NCBI RefSeq assembly: GCF_023094165.1
Contig: NZ_JALMDK010000006.1
Span: 682,001 to 746,000, forward strand
Direction: 5' to 3'
Source: Crossiella sp. S99.2
Lineage (GTDB): Bacteria; Actinomycetota; Actinomycetes; Mycobacteriales; Pseudonocardiaceae
Length of the DNA stretch: 64,000 nt
Shown: positions 41,193 through 50,392 of the stretch, in pieces
Numbering within the stretch: position 1 is the stretch's first letter
How the letters are laid out: every line of letters starts with the position of its first letter
Notes under the pieces: model-generated
The model's input: the letters and a program-made list of their open reading frames with translations, nothing else
What the model was told of the DNA's origin: nothing
Databases searched by the model: none
Made by a program: the position numbers and the translations under genes

Positions 41193-42348
41193 GCGCACAC
41201 CGCCCCGGCTGACCGTCCGGGTCAAGCTGACCGCGCTCTACGGCGCGCTGTTCCTGGGCAGCGGCGCGGTGCTGCTCACCGTGATCTACCTGCTGGTGCG
41301 CGATCAGCTCTCGTTCCGGCTCGGCACCGCGGTGGCCCGCACCATCCCGATGGAGGGGTTGCAGGCCTCGACCGCGCTGCGCCAGACCCGGCCGGACGGC
41401 ACGCTGGCCTTCCTCCCCGCCGCCGAGGTGACCAGGGCGGTGGAGGCCACCACTCTGGAGACCCTGCTGCTGATCTCCATCCTGTCGCTGATCGGGGTGG
41501 CCGCGGTGTCGGTGGCCGCTGGCTGGTGGCTCTCCGGCCGGGTGCTGCGGCCGCTGCACACCATCACCGCCACCGCGCAACGGCTCTCCTCCTCCAACTT
41601 GCACGAGCGGCTGGCGATCAAGGGCCCGCCGGATGAGCTGACCGAACTGGCCGAGACCTTCGACCGGATGCTGGACCGGCTGGAATCCTCCTTCGACAGC
41701 CAGCGCCGGTTCGTGGCCAACGCCTCACACGAGCTGCGCACCCCCCTCGCGGTGCAGCGGGCCGCGGTGCAGATCGGGCTGGCAGGCAATCCCACGCCGG
41801 AGAAGGCGGCCGAGATCCGCGAGCAGCTGCTCACCGCGAACCGGCGGATCGAACGACTCATCGACGGCCTGCTGGTGCTCGCCCGCAGCGACCGCGGCCT
41901 GGCCAAACGCACCAAGGTCGACCTGCACACCGTGGTCGCCGAGGCGGTCGAGCAGTACCGGGCCGAGGCCGGGCAGCGGGAGATCGAACTCCAGGTGCGG
42001 ATCACCGAGGCGACCGTCTCCGGCGACCGGGTGCTGCTCACCCAGCTGGTCACCAACCTGGTCTCCAACGCGATCCGGCACAACACCGAGGGCGGCACGG
42101 TGTGGGTGCGCACCGACGTCTTCGGCGGCCTCACCGTGTCCAACACCGGGCCGAAGGTGCCCGCCGGACAGATCCCGCAGCTGTTCGAGCCGTTCCGGCG
42201 GGGCGAGGGCCGCACCGACAAGGGCGAAGGCGCCGGACTGGGCCTGTCCATCGTGGATTCGATCACCCGCGCGCACGGCGGCACGGTCAAGGCCGAGCCC
42301 CGGCCGGACGGCGGGTTGCGGGTCAAGGTCGAGCTGCCCAGGGGTTGA
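41173..42348 (+). CDS. Sensor histidine kinase
   Basis: The 391-residue kinase has two transmembrane helices (about 20-43 and 95-118) around a short sensor loop, HAMP (RVLRPLHTITATAQRL), the phospho-accepting His in ASHELRTPLA (about 185), N-box NLVSNAIRHN and G-box GEGAGLGLSIV. GTG 41173 lies within the end of the regulator gene. It phosphorylates the upstream regulator; the short loop suggests sensing of a membrane or envelope signal. Confidence 0.92.
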
Positions 42349-42374
42349 CAGACCCCTCGGCCGTCCCGGAAGGT
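42345..42374 (+). promoter_or_regulatory. Probable promoter of the glycine-regulated operon
   Basis: TTGACA (42345-42350) overlaps the kinase stop codon and stands 18 bases before GAAGGT (42369-42374). The riboswitch starts about 35 bases later, so this fits its transcription start. Confidence 0.5.
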
Positions 42375-42410
42375 TCGCGGCACAACCGCATATCGGCCGT
42401 TTGAGCTCGG

Positions 42411-42597
42411 GCGGGAGAGATCCCGGCACGAAGCACGCGCGGGACGCCGAAGGAGCAACCACTCCCCGGAAACTCTCAGGCAACGTCACCGTTCGAGCGA
42501 GGCGACTCTGGAAAGCAGGTGGGTTCGCCCACCTCACCCACGGTGCAACCCGCGTCCGCGCGGCGAAGCTCTCAGGTCCCATGACAGAGCGGGGAGG
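42411..42597 (+). promoter_or_regulatory. Tandem glycine riboswitch
   Basis: Two glycine aptamers follow each other. Aptamer 1 (about 42411-42484) has GGGAGAG, GCCGAAGGAGCAA and GGAAACTCTCAGGCAA. Aptamer 2 (about 42492-42597) has GGCGACTCTGGAAAGC, CACCCACGGTGCAACCCGCG and GGCGAAGCTCTCAGGT with ATGACAGAG. Motif order matches the gcvT element. The ribosome site of gcvT is about 40 bases downstream, so glycine probably turns on cleavage-system expression. Confidence 0.93.
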
Positions 42598-42649
42598 CTC
42601 AGCAGCGGTGTCCGCATGCCGGTGGACGCCTCGACCCCAGGAGCCTCCC

Positions 42650-43756
42650 GTGACCGCAGTCGGCGCGTCCCGCCGCAGCCCCCTGCACGCCCAGCACGTC
42701 GCGCTGGGCGCCCAGTTCACCGACTTCGCCGGGTGGTCGATGCCGCTGCGCTACGGCAGTGAGCTGGCCGAGCACAAGGTGGTGCGCGAGGCGGCCGGGC
42801 TCTTCGACCTCAGCCACATGGGCGAGATCGAGATCTCCGGTCCGGAGGCAGGCCGGGTGCTGGACTACGCGCTGGTCGGCGCGATCGGCTCGCTGGCCGT
42901 GGGCCGGGCCCGGTACACCATGCTCTGCCACACCAACGGCGGCGTGCTGGACGACCTGGTCGTCTACCGGCAGGCCGAGCGCAAGTTCCTGGTGGTGGCC
43001 AACGCCTCCAACGCCGCGGTGGTGCGGGCGCTGCTGGGTGAGCGGGCGCACGGGCTGAGCGCCGAGGTGATCGACCGGTCCGCCGAGACCGCGCTGATCG
43101 CGGTGCAGGGGCCGATCGCCGCCGAGATCGTCACCGCGGTCACCGGCGAGGACCTCACCGGCCTGAAGTACTACGCCGGCCGCCCCGCGGTGATCGCCGG
43201 GCACCCGATCTACCTGGCCCGCACCGGCTACACCGGCGAGGACGGCTTCGAGGTCTACGTGGCCGCCGAACTGGCCGAGGCGGTGTGGCGGCGGATCGCC
43301 GAGGCCGGGGAGCCGCTGGGGCTCAAGCCCGCCGGGCTGGCCTGCCGGGACACCCTCCGGCTGGAGGCGGGCATGGCGCTGTACGGCAACGAGCTGCACG
43401 TCGGACTGACCCCCTTCGACGCCGGACTCGGCCGGGTGGTCCGCTTCGACAAGCTCGGCGACTTCGTCGGCCGGGCCGCGCTGGAAGCCCGTCAGCACAC
43501 CACCCGGGCCCTGGTCGGACTGGCCGGCAAGAGCCGCCGCAGCCCGCGGGCCGGTCAGCTGGTCAAGCTCGCCGACGGCACCGTGGTGGGCGAGATCACC
43601 AGCGGCGCGCCCTCCCCCACCCTGGGTCACCCGATCGCGATGGCCTACCTCGACCACGCGCACACCGCGGCGGGCACCGAGGTGCTGGTGGACGTGCGCG
43701 GCAACGCCGAACCGGCGGAAGTGGTCGCGCTGCCGTTCTACAAGCGCTCGCGCTGA
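42650..43756 (+). CDS. gcvT: Glycine cleavage system T protein (aminomethyltransferase)
   Basis: The 368-residue enzyme moves the aminomethyl carbon from lipoyl-H protein to tetrahydrofolate. Conserved parts include FAGWSMPLRYGS, GLFDLSHMGEIEI, ARTGYTGEDGFEVY, RDTLRLEAGMALYGNEL and the late DKLGDFVGR. GTG 42650 follows AGGAG at 42639-42643, within the riboswitch expression region. It heads gcvT-gcvH-glyA. Confidence 0.96.
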   Translation: MTAVGASRRSPLHAQHVALGAQFTDFAGWSMPLRYGSELAEHKVVREAAGLFDLSHMGEIEISGPEAGRVLDYALVGAIGSLAVGRARYTMLCHTNGGVLDDLVVYRQAERKFLVVANASNAAVVRALLGERAHGLSAEVIDRSAETALIAVQGPIAAEIVTAVTGEDLTGLKYYAGRPAVIAGHPIYLARTGYTGEDGFEVYVAAELAEAVWRRIAEAGEPLGLKPAGLACRDTLRLEAGMALYGNELHVGLTPFDAGLGRVVRFDKLGDFVGRAALEARQHTTRALVGLAGKSRRSPRAGQLVKLADGTVVGEITSGAPSPTLGHPIAMAYLDHAHTAAGTEVLVDVRGNAEPAEVVALPFYKRSR

Positions 43757-43800
43757 CCCCTCCCACCTGCACATACTTTCCCCGAAAGGCTGTTTTTGCG

Positions 43801-44172
43801 ATGCCGGTTCCCAGCGAGCTGCACTACACCAAGGACCACGAGTGGATCACCGACGGTCCCCTCGCCACAGTCGGGATCACCGCCTACGCCGCCGAGGCGC
43901 TGGGTGACGTGGTCTTCGTCCAGCTTCCCGAGGTGGGGGCGGTGGTGAGCGCCGGTGAGGCGTGCGGTGAGATCGAGTCGACGAAATCGGTCAGCGACCT
44001 GCTGGCCCCGGTCTCCGGCACGGTGACCGAGGTCAACCAGGCCGTGGCCGAGGATCCGGCGTTGCTGAACTCCGACCCGTTCGGAGCCGGGTGGCTGATC
44101 AGGATCAACCGCGCGGCCCCGGACGGGGAGCTGCTCACGCCGGATGAGTACGACGAGCTGACCGCAGGCTGA
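43801..44172 (+). CDS. gcvH: Glycine cleavage system H protein
   Basis: The 123-residue lipoyl carrier has YTKDHEWI at the N-terminus and the lipoylated Lys in ESTKSVSDL (about 61), followed by GTVTEVN and NSDPFGAGWLIRI. It shuttles the aminomethyl group between P and T proteins. The ATG follows CCGAAAGG with a slightly long spacer. Confidence 0.97.
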   Translation: MPVPSELHYTKDHEWITDGPLATVGITAYAAEALGDVVFVQLPEVGAVVSAGEACGEIESTKSVSDLLAPVSGTVTEVNQAVAEDPALLNSDPFGAGWLIRINRAAPDGELLTPDEYDELTAG

Positions 44173-44187
44173 AAGGAAGACCCGATC

Positions 44188-45438
44188 ATGTCCACTTTGG
44201 ACACGCCGCTCGCGCAGATCGACCCGGAGATCGCCGAGGTGCTCGGCGCCGAACTCCGCCGCCAGCAGTCCACCCTGGAGATGATCGCCTCGGAGAACTT
44301 CGCCCCGGTGGGCGTGCTCGAGGCGCAGGGCTCGGTGCTGACCAACAAGTACGCCGAGGGCTACCCCGGCAGGCGCTACTACGGCGGCTGCGAGCACGTC
44401 GACGTCTCCGAGCGCCTGGCCATCCAGCGGGTCAAGGACCTCTTCGGCGCCGAGCACGCCAACGTGCAGCCGCACTCCGGCGCGCAGGCCAACGCCGCGG
44501 TCATGCACGCGCTGCTCACCCCCGGGGACAAGATCCTCGGCCTGGAGCTGGCGCACGGCGGGCACCTCACCCACGGCATGCGGATCAACTTCTCCGGCAA
44601 GCTCTACGACGTGGCCGCCTACCAGGTCCGCGAGGACACCGGCCTGATCGACATGGCCGAGGTGGAGCGGCTGGCCAAGGAGCACCAGCCCAAGATGATC
44701 GTGGCCGGCTGGTCGGCCTACCCGCGCCAGCTGGACTTCGCCGAGTTCCGCCGGATCGCCGATGAGGTGGGCGCCTACCTGATGGTGGACATGGCGCACT
44801 TCGCCGGGCTGGTCGCGGCCGGGCTGCACCCCAGCCCGGTGCCGCACGCGCACGTGGTGACCACCACCACGCACAAGACCCTGGGCGGACCGCGCGGCGG
44901 CACCATCCTGAGCACCCAGGAGTTCGCCAAGAAGATCGACTCCGCGGTGTTCCCGGGTCAGCAGGGCGGGCCGCTGGAGCACGTGATCGCGGCCAAGGCG
45001 GTGGCGTTCAAGATCGCCGCGAGCGAGGAGTTCGCCGAGCGGCAGCGGCGCACCCTGTCCGGGGCCAAGATCCTGGCCGAGACGCTGGTCAAGGCAGGCG
45101 GCGGGGTGGACGTGCTCACCGGCGGCACCGACGTGCACCTGGTGCTGGCCGACCTGCGCAACCACGAGCTGGACGGCAAGCAGGCCGAGGCCCGGCTGCA
45201 CGAGGTGGGCATCACGGTCAACCGCAACGCGGTCCCGTTCGACCCGCGCCCGCCGATGGTCACCTCCGGCCTGCGCATCGGCACCCCCGCGCTGGCCACC
45301 CGCGGCTTCACCGACGCGGACTTCGCCGAGGTCTCCGACGTGATCGCCAAGGCGCTCACCCCGGACTTCGACGCGACCGCCCTGCGCGCCCGGGTCACCG
45401 ACCTGGCCGCCAAGCACCCCCTCTACCCCAACCTCTGA
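44188..45438 (+). CDS. glyA: Serine hydroxymethyltransferase
   Basis: The 416-residue PLP enzyme interconverts serine and glycine with tetrahydrofolate. The PLP Lys is in TTTTHKTLGGPRGG (about 231). EMIASENF and YAEGYPGRRYYGGCEHVD are conserved substrate-binding parts. AAAGGAAG precedes the ATG. Its place behind gcvTH puts it under glycine riboswitch control, linking glycine breakdown to serine supply. Confidence 0.97.
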   Translation: MSTLDTPLAQIDPEIAEVLGAELRRQQSTLEMIASENFAPVGVLEAQGSVLTNKYAEGYPGRRYYGGCEHVDVSERLAIQRVKDLFGAEHANVQPHSGAQANAAVMHALLTPGDKILGLELAHGGHLTHGMRINFSGKLYDVAAYQVREDTGLIDMAEVERLAKEHQPKMIVAGWSAYPRQLDFAEFRRIADEVGAYLMVDMAHFAGLVAAGLHPSPVPHAHVVTTTTHKTLGGPRGGTILSTQEFAKKIDSAVFPGQQGGPLEHVIAAKAVAFKIAASEEFAERQRRTLSGAKILAETLVKAGGGVDVLTGGTDVHLVLADLRNHELDGKQAEARLHEVGITVNRNAVPFDPRPPMVTSGLRIGTPALATRGFTDADFAEVSDVIAKALTPDFDATALRARVTDLAAKHPLYPNL

Positions 45439-45446
45439 CACCAATT

Positions 45447-45497
45447 TGGGCCAAGTCGTACGCCCGGTTTGCCCAACCAGGCGTACGACTTGGCCCA
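45447..45497. repeat. TTGGCC/GTACGAC palindrome, copy B (also terminator-like)
   Basis: A perfect 18-bp stem (TGGGCCAAGTCGTACGCC at 45447-45464 with its complement at 45480-45497) and a 15-base loop starts eight bases after the glyA stop. It shares the GCGTACGACTTGG core with copy A at 31.1 kb. Confidence 0.85.
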
Positions 45498-45521
45498 ACT
45501 CGACGGGTTGGCGGTTGTGGG

Positions 45522-45728
45522 TCAGGCGGCGATGGGGCCCGCGTGGCGGACCGGGCGGTGGGTTTTCTGGGCGGCGCGGGCGGCGCGGGTGGCCTTGATC
45601 CGCTCGGTGCGGGCCACCTTCACGGCCTTCGGCTCGCCCTGGCCGTCGACCACGGCCGGGAGGATCATCAGCGCCAGCACCAGCAGGCTCAGCACCGCAC
45701 CGGTCCAGGTCAGCACCATCTCCAGCAT
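45522..45728 (-). CDS. Small single-helix membrane protein
   Basis: This 68-residue peptide has one N-terminal helix (WTGAVLSLLVLALMILPAVV) and a strongly basic tail rich in Arg/Lys/Ala. AAGGAG seven bases before the ATG supports translation. No family recognised; function unknown. It is convergent with glyA. Confidence 0.7.
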   Translation of the reverse strand: MLEMVLTWTGAVLSLLVLALMILPAVVDGQGEPKAVKVARTERIKATRAARAAQKTHRPVRHAGPIAA

Positions 45729-45824
45729 CGTGGTCTCCTTCGCTTCGCGCTCTCTGTGTCTGAAACCAGTTTGCGCTGGTAGACCCCGCTTGCGGATCGG
45801 CCGTTAAGCCATCCTGACCCCGAC

Positions 45825-45856
45825 CGTTCGGCCAGTCGGCGGACTGGCCGAACGGC
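45825..45856 (-). terminator. Terminator of the FtsX-type ABC operon
   Basis: A perfect 14-bp stem with a GGCG loop (45825-45838 with 45843-45856) lies eight bases beyond the permease stop on the minus strand. Confidence 0.85.
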
Positions 45857-45863
45857 CGAGGGC

Positions 45864-48107
45864 TCACTCCTCGGCGTAAGCCTGAGGGGAGATCCTGCGC
45901 AGCAGCGGACCGCAGGCCGAGGCCGCGACCATGGCGACGCCGAAGCCGACCACCAGTGGCGTGACCAGCCAATAGTTGACTGTCAGCGGCGCCTGGACCA
46001 CCGTCATCAGCCCCCCGCCGACCGCCAGCCCGGCCAGGCCCGCGCCCAGGGTGGCCACCAGGGAGGGCAGCGCCGCCTCGGTGCGCAACGCCCTGGCCAG
46101 CACCCGCACCGGGGTGCCTGCCGCGATCAGCGCGGCCAGCGTGCGCCTGCGGTCGACCACCGAGCCGGCCGCGGTGATGGCGGCGCTGATGCCGCCGAGC
46201 AGTCCGGCGATGATCAGGCCGATCAGCGCGATCCGGCGCATGTCGCCGACCTGCATGGTGTCCCGGCCCTGCTGGGCCTCCAGTGAGCCGATCCGGCCGC
46301 CGGGCACCTGCTCGATCAGCAGCGTGCGCACCAGCTCGGCGTTGGCCGGGCTGGTCATCACGGTCAGCGTGTAGCCGGTGAGCTGGGCGCCCTTGGGGAT
46401 CAGCGCGGGGTCGATGATGATCGTGCCGCCCGCCTTGCCGTTGTCCCCGGCCATCTGGTGCACGACCGGCTTCGCAGGCAGCGGGGTGCTGCCCTCGTCC
46501 CGGCCCGCGTAAGTGGACAGCTGCAGCGGCCCGGACGGGTACTGCTGCCCCTTGCCGACCCGGACGCCGGGCGCGCCGCCGCACTGGCCGAGTTGCAGCC
46601 ACATCAGCGCGGTGGCGTCCTCGCAGCCGAGCACGATCGCCCGGCCGACGTAGTTGCCGCTCTGGTTCTTGAGGTTGCCGTGCGCGGCCACCCCGACCGG
46701 GGTGTTCACCCCGCGCTTGGCCAGTTCCACCCGCAGCCGTTCGGCCGCGGTCTGCACCTCGTGCGAGCTGACCGTGGTGTAGAGCACGCCCTCCTTCCAC
46801 GGCTGCCAGGTCCGGTCGTCCACCTTGCGCTCCAGCGAGGGCAGCACGGTCAGCGCCAGGCTGCCCGCGAACACCGCGAGCACCACGCCGGAGGCGGCCC
46901 GGTAGGCGGCCTTGGGGTCATCGCGCAGCCGTCGCCCGGCGAGCAGGGTGGACGGGCGGCGCCAAACCTTCGTGAAGATCCGGCCGACCACCGAGGTCAG
47001 CCACGGCCCGACCACCGAGGCGGCCAGTGCGATCCCGGCCAGTCCGCCGATGAGCACCGAGGTGCCGCCGGTGGCGCTGGCCACGCTGATGCCGCCGATG
47101 AAGGCCCCGGCCGCGGCGATGAGGATGAGCAGCCGCCACGCGCTGGGCGGCTTGCGGCTGTGCTGCTGCGCCGCGCCCAGCGGCTGGGTGAGCACCCGGC
47201 GCAGGCCGAACACGGCCGCGCCGATCACCAGCAGCGGGGTGCCGATGCCGATGCCAAGGGAGAGCAGCCAGCTCGGTTCCAGGTCGGCGGCGAACCAGGT
47301 GCCGCCGTTCCACGGGAGTTGCGTGGTCAGTTCCCTGGCCACCGGTCCGAGGGCGAGGCCGAGCAGGGTGCCCAGCACCGTGGCGACCGCGATCTCCACC
47401 ACCGTGATCGCGACCACCTGCCCAGGGGTCGCGCCGGCCAGTCGCAACGCGGCCAGGCGGCGTTCCCGGCGGGCCGCGGTGAGCCGGGCGGAGGAGGCGA
47501 TAAGCACCAGGCTCGGTACCACCAGCACGACCAGGCCGACCTGGGAGAGCAGCAACAGCATGAAATCGGGCCGGGGTTCGCCGGTCGGGACTAGCCCGGC
47601 GGCCGGGTAGGCATCGCCCTCGGCCAGGGTCTGCGGGCCGTGCCCGACCACCGCGACGAGCTCGCCGGGGTAGATCAGGGCCTGATCGCCGAGTTCGCCG
47701 ATCACCTTGCCCTGGAAGCGTTTGGCCAGCTGGTCGGCTGGCAGGTCGCGGGCCAGCGCGGCCAGTGCCGGGGACAGCAGCACCTCACCCGGTTGCGGGA
47801 CGCGCAGCAGGCCGGGCGCGGCCGGGGCGTTCGGGGTGAGCGCGGCCACGTCGATCCGGGTGATGGCCTTGTCCCGCACCCGGTCCTGGCTGTTCTTGAC
47901 CAGGATCCCGGCCGCGGACTCGTCCGCGGCGGGCCGGGGCTGGCGCCATGCCTCGTGTTCGGCGCGGGCGTCCAGGGCGCCGGGCACGGCCGCCAGCCAG
48001 GACACCAGGGTGACCGCGATGGCCACGCCGAAAAGAGTAAACACTGCCGCGACCAGGCTGCGGCGATCCCCGCGGAGCACCCGCAGGGCGAGCTGGAAAG
48101 GATTCAC
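45864..48107 (-). CDS. ABC transporter permease with two FtsX domains
   Basis: The 747-residue permease has about ten membrane helices in two FtsX-like blocks (about 15-310 and 330-745), each with a large outside loop. AARRERRLAALRLAGATPGQV is the first coupling segment (split around 218-238). There is a Cys pair in the second loop (LGCEDATALMWLQLGQCGG). It overlaps its ATPase gene (ATGA). Such exporters with a neighbouring NarL-type system often answer to peptide antibiotics or envelope stress. Confidence 0.9.
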   Translation of the reverse strand: MNPFQLALRVLRGDRRSLVAAVFTLFGVAIAVTLVSWLAAVPGALDARAEHEAWRQPRPAADESAAGILVKNSQDRVRDKAITRIDVAALTPNAPAAPGLLRVPQPGEVLLSPALAALARDLPADQLAKRFQGKVIGELGDQALIYPGELVAVVGHGPQTLAEGDAYPAAGLVPTGEPRPDFMLLLLSQVGLVVLVVPSLVLIASSARLTAARRERRLAALRLAGATPGQVVAITVVEIAVATVLGTLLGLALGPVARELTTQLPWNGGTWFAADLEPSWLLSLGIGIGTPLLVIGAAVFGLRRVLTQPLGAAQQHSRKPPSAWRLLILIAAAGAFIGGISVASATGGTSVLIGGLAGIALAASVVGPWLTSVVGRIFTKVWRRPSTLLAGRRLRDDPKAAYRAASGVVLAVFAGSLALTVLPSLERKVDDRTWQPWKEGVLYTTVSSHEVQTAAERLRVELAKRGVNTPVGVAAHGNLKNQSGNYVGRAIVLGCEDATALMWLQLGQCGGAPGVRVGKGQQYPSGPLQLSTYAGRDEGSTPLPAKPVVHQMAGDNGKAGGTIIIDPALIPKGAQLTGYTLTVMTSPANAELVRTLLIEQVPGGRIGSLEAQQGRDTMQVGDMRRIALIGLIIAGLLGGISAAITAAGSVVDRRRTLAALIAAGTPVRVLARALRTEAALPSLVATLGAGLAGLAVGGGLMTVVQAPLTVNYWLVTPLVVGFGVAMVAASACGPLLRRISPQAYAEE

Positions 48108-48799
48108 GCGGCGACCCGCCGCGCGATCAGTCCGTCCCGGATCTCCACCACGCGCTCGGCACGGGCGGCCACCTGCGGATCGTGCGTCACGATGACCACC
48201 GCGGCCCCGGAGTCCTTGGCCGCGGCCAGCAGCGCGCCGATGGTCTCATCCGAGGTGCGCGAGTCCAGCGCGCCGGTCGGCTCATCGGCGAAGATCACCC
48301 GCGGCCGGTGCGCCAGCGCCCGCGCGATCGCCACCCGCTGCGCCTGCCCGCCGGACAACTCACCGGGTCGGCGGCCCTCCATCCCGGCCAGGCCGAGCCG
48401 GGTCAGCCACTGCCGTGCGGCGGTCAGCGCCTGGTCCTTGGCCATGCCCGCGAGCAGCATCGGCAGCGCCGCGTTCTCCTCCGCGGTCAGCTCCCCGACC
48501 AGCATCCCGGCCTGGAAGACGAACCCGAAGGCGGAGCGGCGCAGCTTGCTGCGCTCGGTCTCGCCGAACTGGTCGATCCGCTTGCCGTCCAGCATCACCA
48601 CACCGTCATCGGTGGGCAGGATGCCGGCCAGCACGTGCAGCAGGGTCGATTTGCCCGATCCGGACGGTCCGATGATCGCGACCACCTCGCCGGGTGCGAT
48701 CGAGATGTCCACCCCGGCGAGCGCGTGGGTCTGGCCGTAGCGCTTGATCAGGTGGTGGCCGGTGAGCACCGGCTGCGCACCGAAACCCGGAACCGTCAA
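48104..48799 (-). CDS. ABC transporter ATPase with TTG start
   Basis: The 231-residue ATPase has Walker A GPSGSGKST, signature LSGGQAQRVAIARAL, Walker B VIFADEPTGALD and VIVTHD. The only start that suits the AGGAGGACACG site is TTG at 48799, an uncommon start that may limit expression. It is coupled to the permease by a 4-base overlap. Confidence 0.92.
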   Translation of the reverse strand: MTVPGFGAQPVLTGHHLIKRYGQTHALAGVDISIAPGEVVAIIGPSGSGKSTLLHVLAGILPTDDGVVMLDGKRIDQFGETERSKLRRSAFGFVFQAGMLVGELTAEENAALPMLLAGMAKDQALTAARQWLTRLGLAGMEGRRPGELSGGQAQRVAIARALAHRPRVIFADEPTGALDSRTSDETIGALLAAAKDSGAAVVIVTHDPQVAARAERVVEIRDGLIARRVAA

Positions 48800-48838
48800 C
48801 GTGTCCTCCTGTGTTGAATTGGCGTGCTCCGCACGCTG

Positions 48839-48932
48839 GATTTTTCGCTCCTAAGTCGCCTCGTCGTGTGCCCGCCGCACGCGAAGCAAGCTTCGGATGC
48901 GTCGGGCACACGACAAGGCAACGCGAAAAATC
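48839..48932. repeat. Imperfect long inverted repeat, MITE-like
   Basis: Outer arms GATTTTTCGC (48839-48848) and GCGAAAAATC (48923-48932) pair perfectly. Inner arms TCGTGTGCCCG (48864-48874) and CGGGCACACGA (48903-48913) also pair, with a partly paired link and a CGAAG/CTTCG tip. The TTTTT/AAAAA ends stand out in this GC-rich DNA. Total length about 94 bases. It may be a non-autonomous element or a regulatory stem between divergent operons. Confidence 0.6.
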
Positions 48933-49116
48933 GGCACCCCGCCGCTGGCGAAGAGCCCGCCGTGTCGCTGCGCGCCACGCCTGTTTCGCAACAAGTTGTG
49001 GTGGTTGCGTTGGCGATCGGGGGGCGGGGCGCTTGCGCTTGTGTCTGACGGGATCAAAGACTGGCCGAGTGCGGCCCCTGGTGACTTCGGCCAGCGGGTC
49101 AGGCGTGGGTGGCCGT

Positions 49117-49154
49117 CCTCGGCCGATCGGCCGAGGGACCGGGTGGCCACCCGG
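49117..49154. promoter_or_regulatory. Two adjacent palindromes upstream of the NarL-type system
   Basis: CCTCGGCCGATCGGCCGAGG (49117-49136) and CCGGGTGGCCACCCGG (49139-49154) are perfect palindromes ending 41 bases before the kinase start. They suit operator sites, perhaps for the encoded regulator. The rest of 48933-49116 shows no gene. Confidence 0.6.
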
Positions 49155-49195
49155 CCGAGGTGCGCGCGCGGGGCGAACACGTACCGTGTTCCACT

Positions 49196-50392
49196 GTGGA
49201 CACCACGTTGACCGGCTGGCGGCCGTTGTTGCGGCGGCAGTGGCCGATCGCCGGCGCGCTCGGGTTCATGTTGCTGGTCGAGTTCAGCTCGGGGCTCGGC
49301 GGCAGCCGCTCCGACATCCTGGGGCTGGCCTGGCTGGCCGACGCGATCATCGCGTTGATCGCCGTGGTGGCCCCGCGCCGTCCGGTGGAGTCGGCACTGC
49401 TCGCCTCGATGACCATGATCGGCCTGACCGCCGGGCTGCGCTACACCCACGTGAACCACTGGGACGCGGTCGCCGGCATGGGGCCGGTGGAGACCGCGGC
49501 CGGGATGGCCCTGATCGCCACCGTGGTCCGCCAGGCCTCGCCGAACAAGGCCACCACCGCGGTGGCCGGGATCGTCTTCGCCGGCATCCTGGCCGGGGTG
49601 ATCCGCCCTGGCGGCAACCTGTTCGACAACCTCGCCTCGGTCGCCATCCCCGGCATGCTGCTGCTGTTGTCCATCGGCACCGGGGTGTACTTCCGGGCCC
49701 GCGACGGCGACCGGCGCCGGGTGGTGACCGCCGCGGTCAGCTCCGCCCAGCAGGACGAGCGGCTGGCGCTGGCCCGGGAACTGCATGACGTGGTCGCGCA
49801 CCACGTCACCGGGATCGTGGTGCAGGCCCAGGCTGCGCAGGTGGTGGCCGAGCAGGATCCACTTGCCGCGCAACGGGTTCTGCCCTACATCGAACGGGCC
49901 GGGGTGGACGCGCTGACCGCGATGCGCTCGCTGGTGAGCAGCCTGCGGGACACCCACGCGGTGGGCGAGGTCGGCGCCAGCGACGCGGCCACCACCGATC
50001 CGGTGGCCGACATCCGCAAGGTGGTCGACGACGCCGCGGCCGCCGGGCTGCCGGTGTACCTGACCCTGGACCTGCCCAGGACGCTGTCGGTGGAGCTGGC
50101 CCGCTCGGTGCTGCGGGTGGTGCAGGAGTCGCTGACCAACACGCAGAAGCACGCGGTCGGGCTGACCGCGGTACGGGTCGCGGTGAGCACCGCGGACGAG
50201 ATGGTGCACGTCCGGGTCACCGACGACGGCAAGGGGTCCTCCGCCGCGCCAGCCGGTGGTTCGGGGGGCTACGGTCTGGTCGGAATGCGGGAACGGGTTG
50301 AGCTGCTGGGCGGCCGGTTCAGCGCCGGGCCGAGGCTGTCCGGTGGCTGGGAGGTGCACGCCTGGCTGCCGGTGCGGGAGGCAACGCGGTGA
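49196..50392 (+). CDS. NarL-type sensor histidine kinase
   Basis: The 398-residue kinase starts at GTG 49196 and has about five to six membrane helices in its first 170 residues. The HisKA_3 box is ALARELHDVVAHHVTGIVVQ (His about 199), followed by an ATPase domain ending GGSGGYGLVGMRERVELLGG. It overlaps the regulator gene by GTGA. It sits divergent from the ABC exporter at 45.9-48.8 kb, the probable target. Confidence 0.92.
   Translation: MDTTLTGWRPLLRRQWPIAGALGFMLLVEFSSGLGGSRSDILGLAWLADAIIALIAVVAPRRPVESALLASMTMIGLTAGLRYTHVNHWDAVAGMGPVETAAGMALIATVVRQASPNKATTAVAGIVFAGILAGVIRPGGNLFDNLASVAIPGMLLLLSIGTGVYFRARDGDRRRVVTAAVSSAQQDERLALARELHDVVAHHVTGIVVQAQAAQVVAEQDPLAAQRVLPYIERAGVDALTAMRSLVSSLRDTHAVGEVGASDAATTDPVADIRKVVDDAAAAGLPVYLTLDLPRTLSVELARSVLRVVQESLTNTQKHAVGLTAVRVAVSTADEMVHVRVTDDGKGSSAAPAGGSGGYGLVGMRERVELLGGRFSAGPRLSGGWEVHAWLPVREATR

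Noticed and set aside
43738..46800. 1020-residue minus-strand frame across gcvH-glyA and the permease
   Set aside because: It mixes antisense of glyA with a wrong frame of the permease; no domain match.
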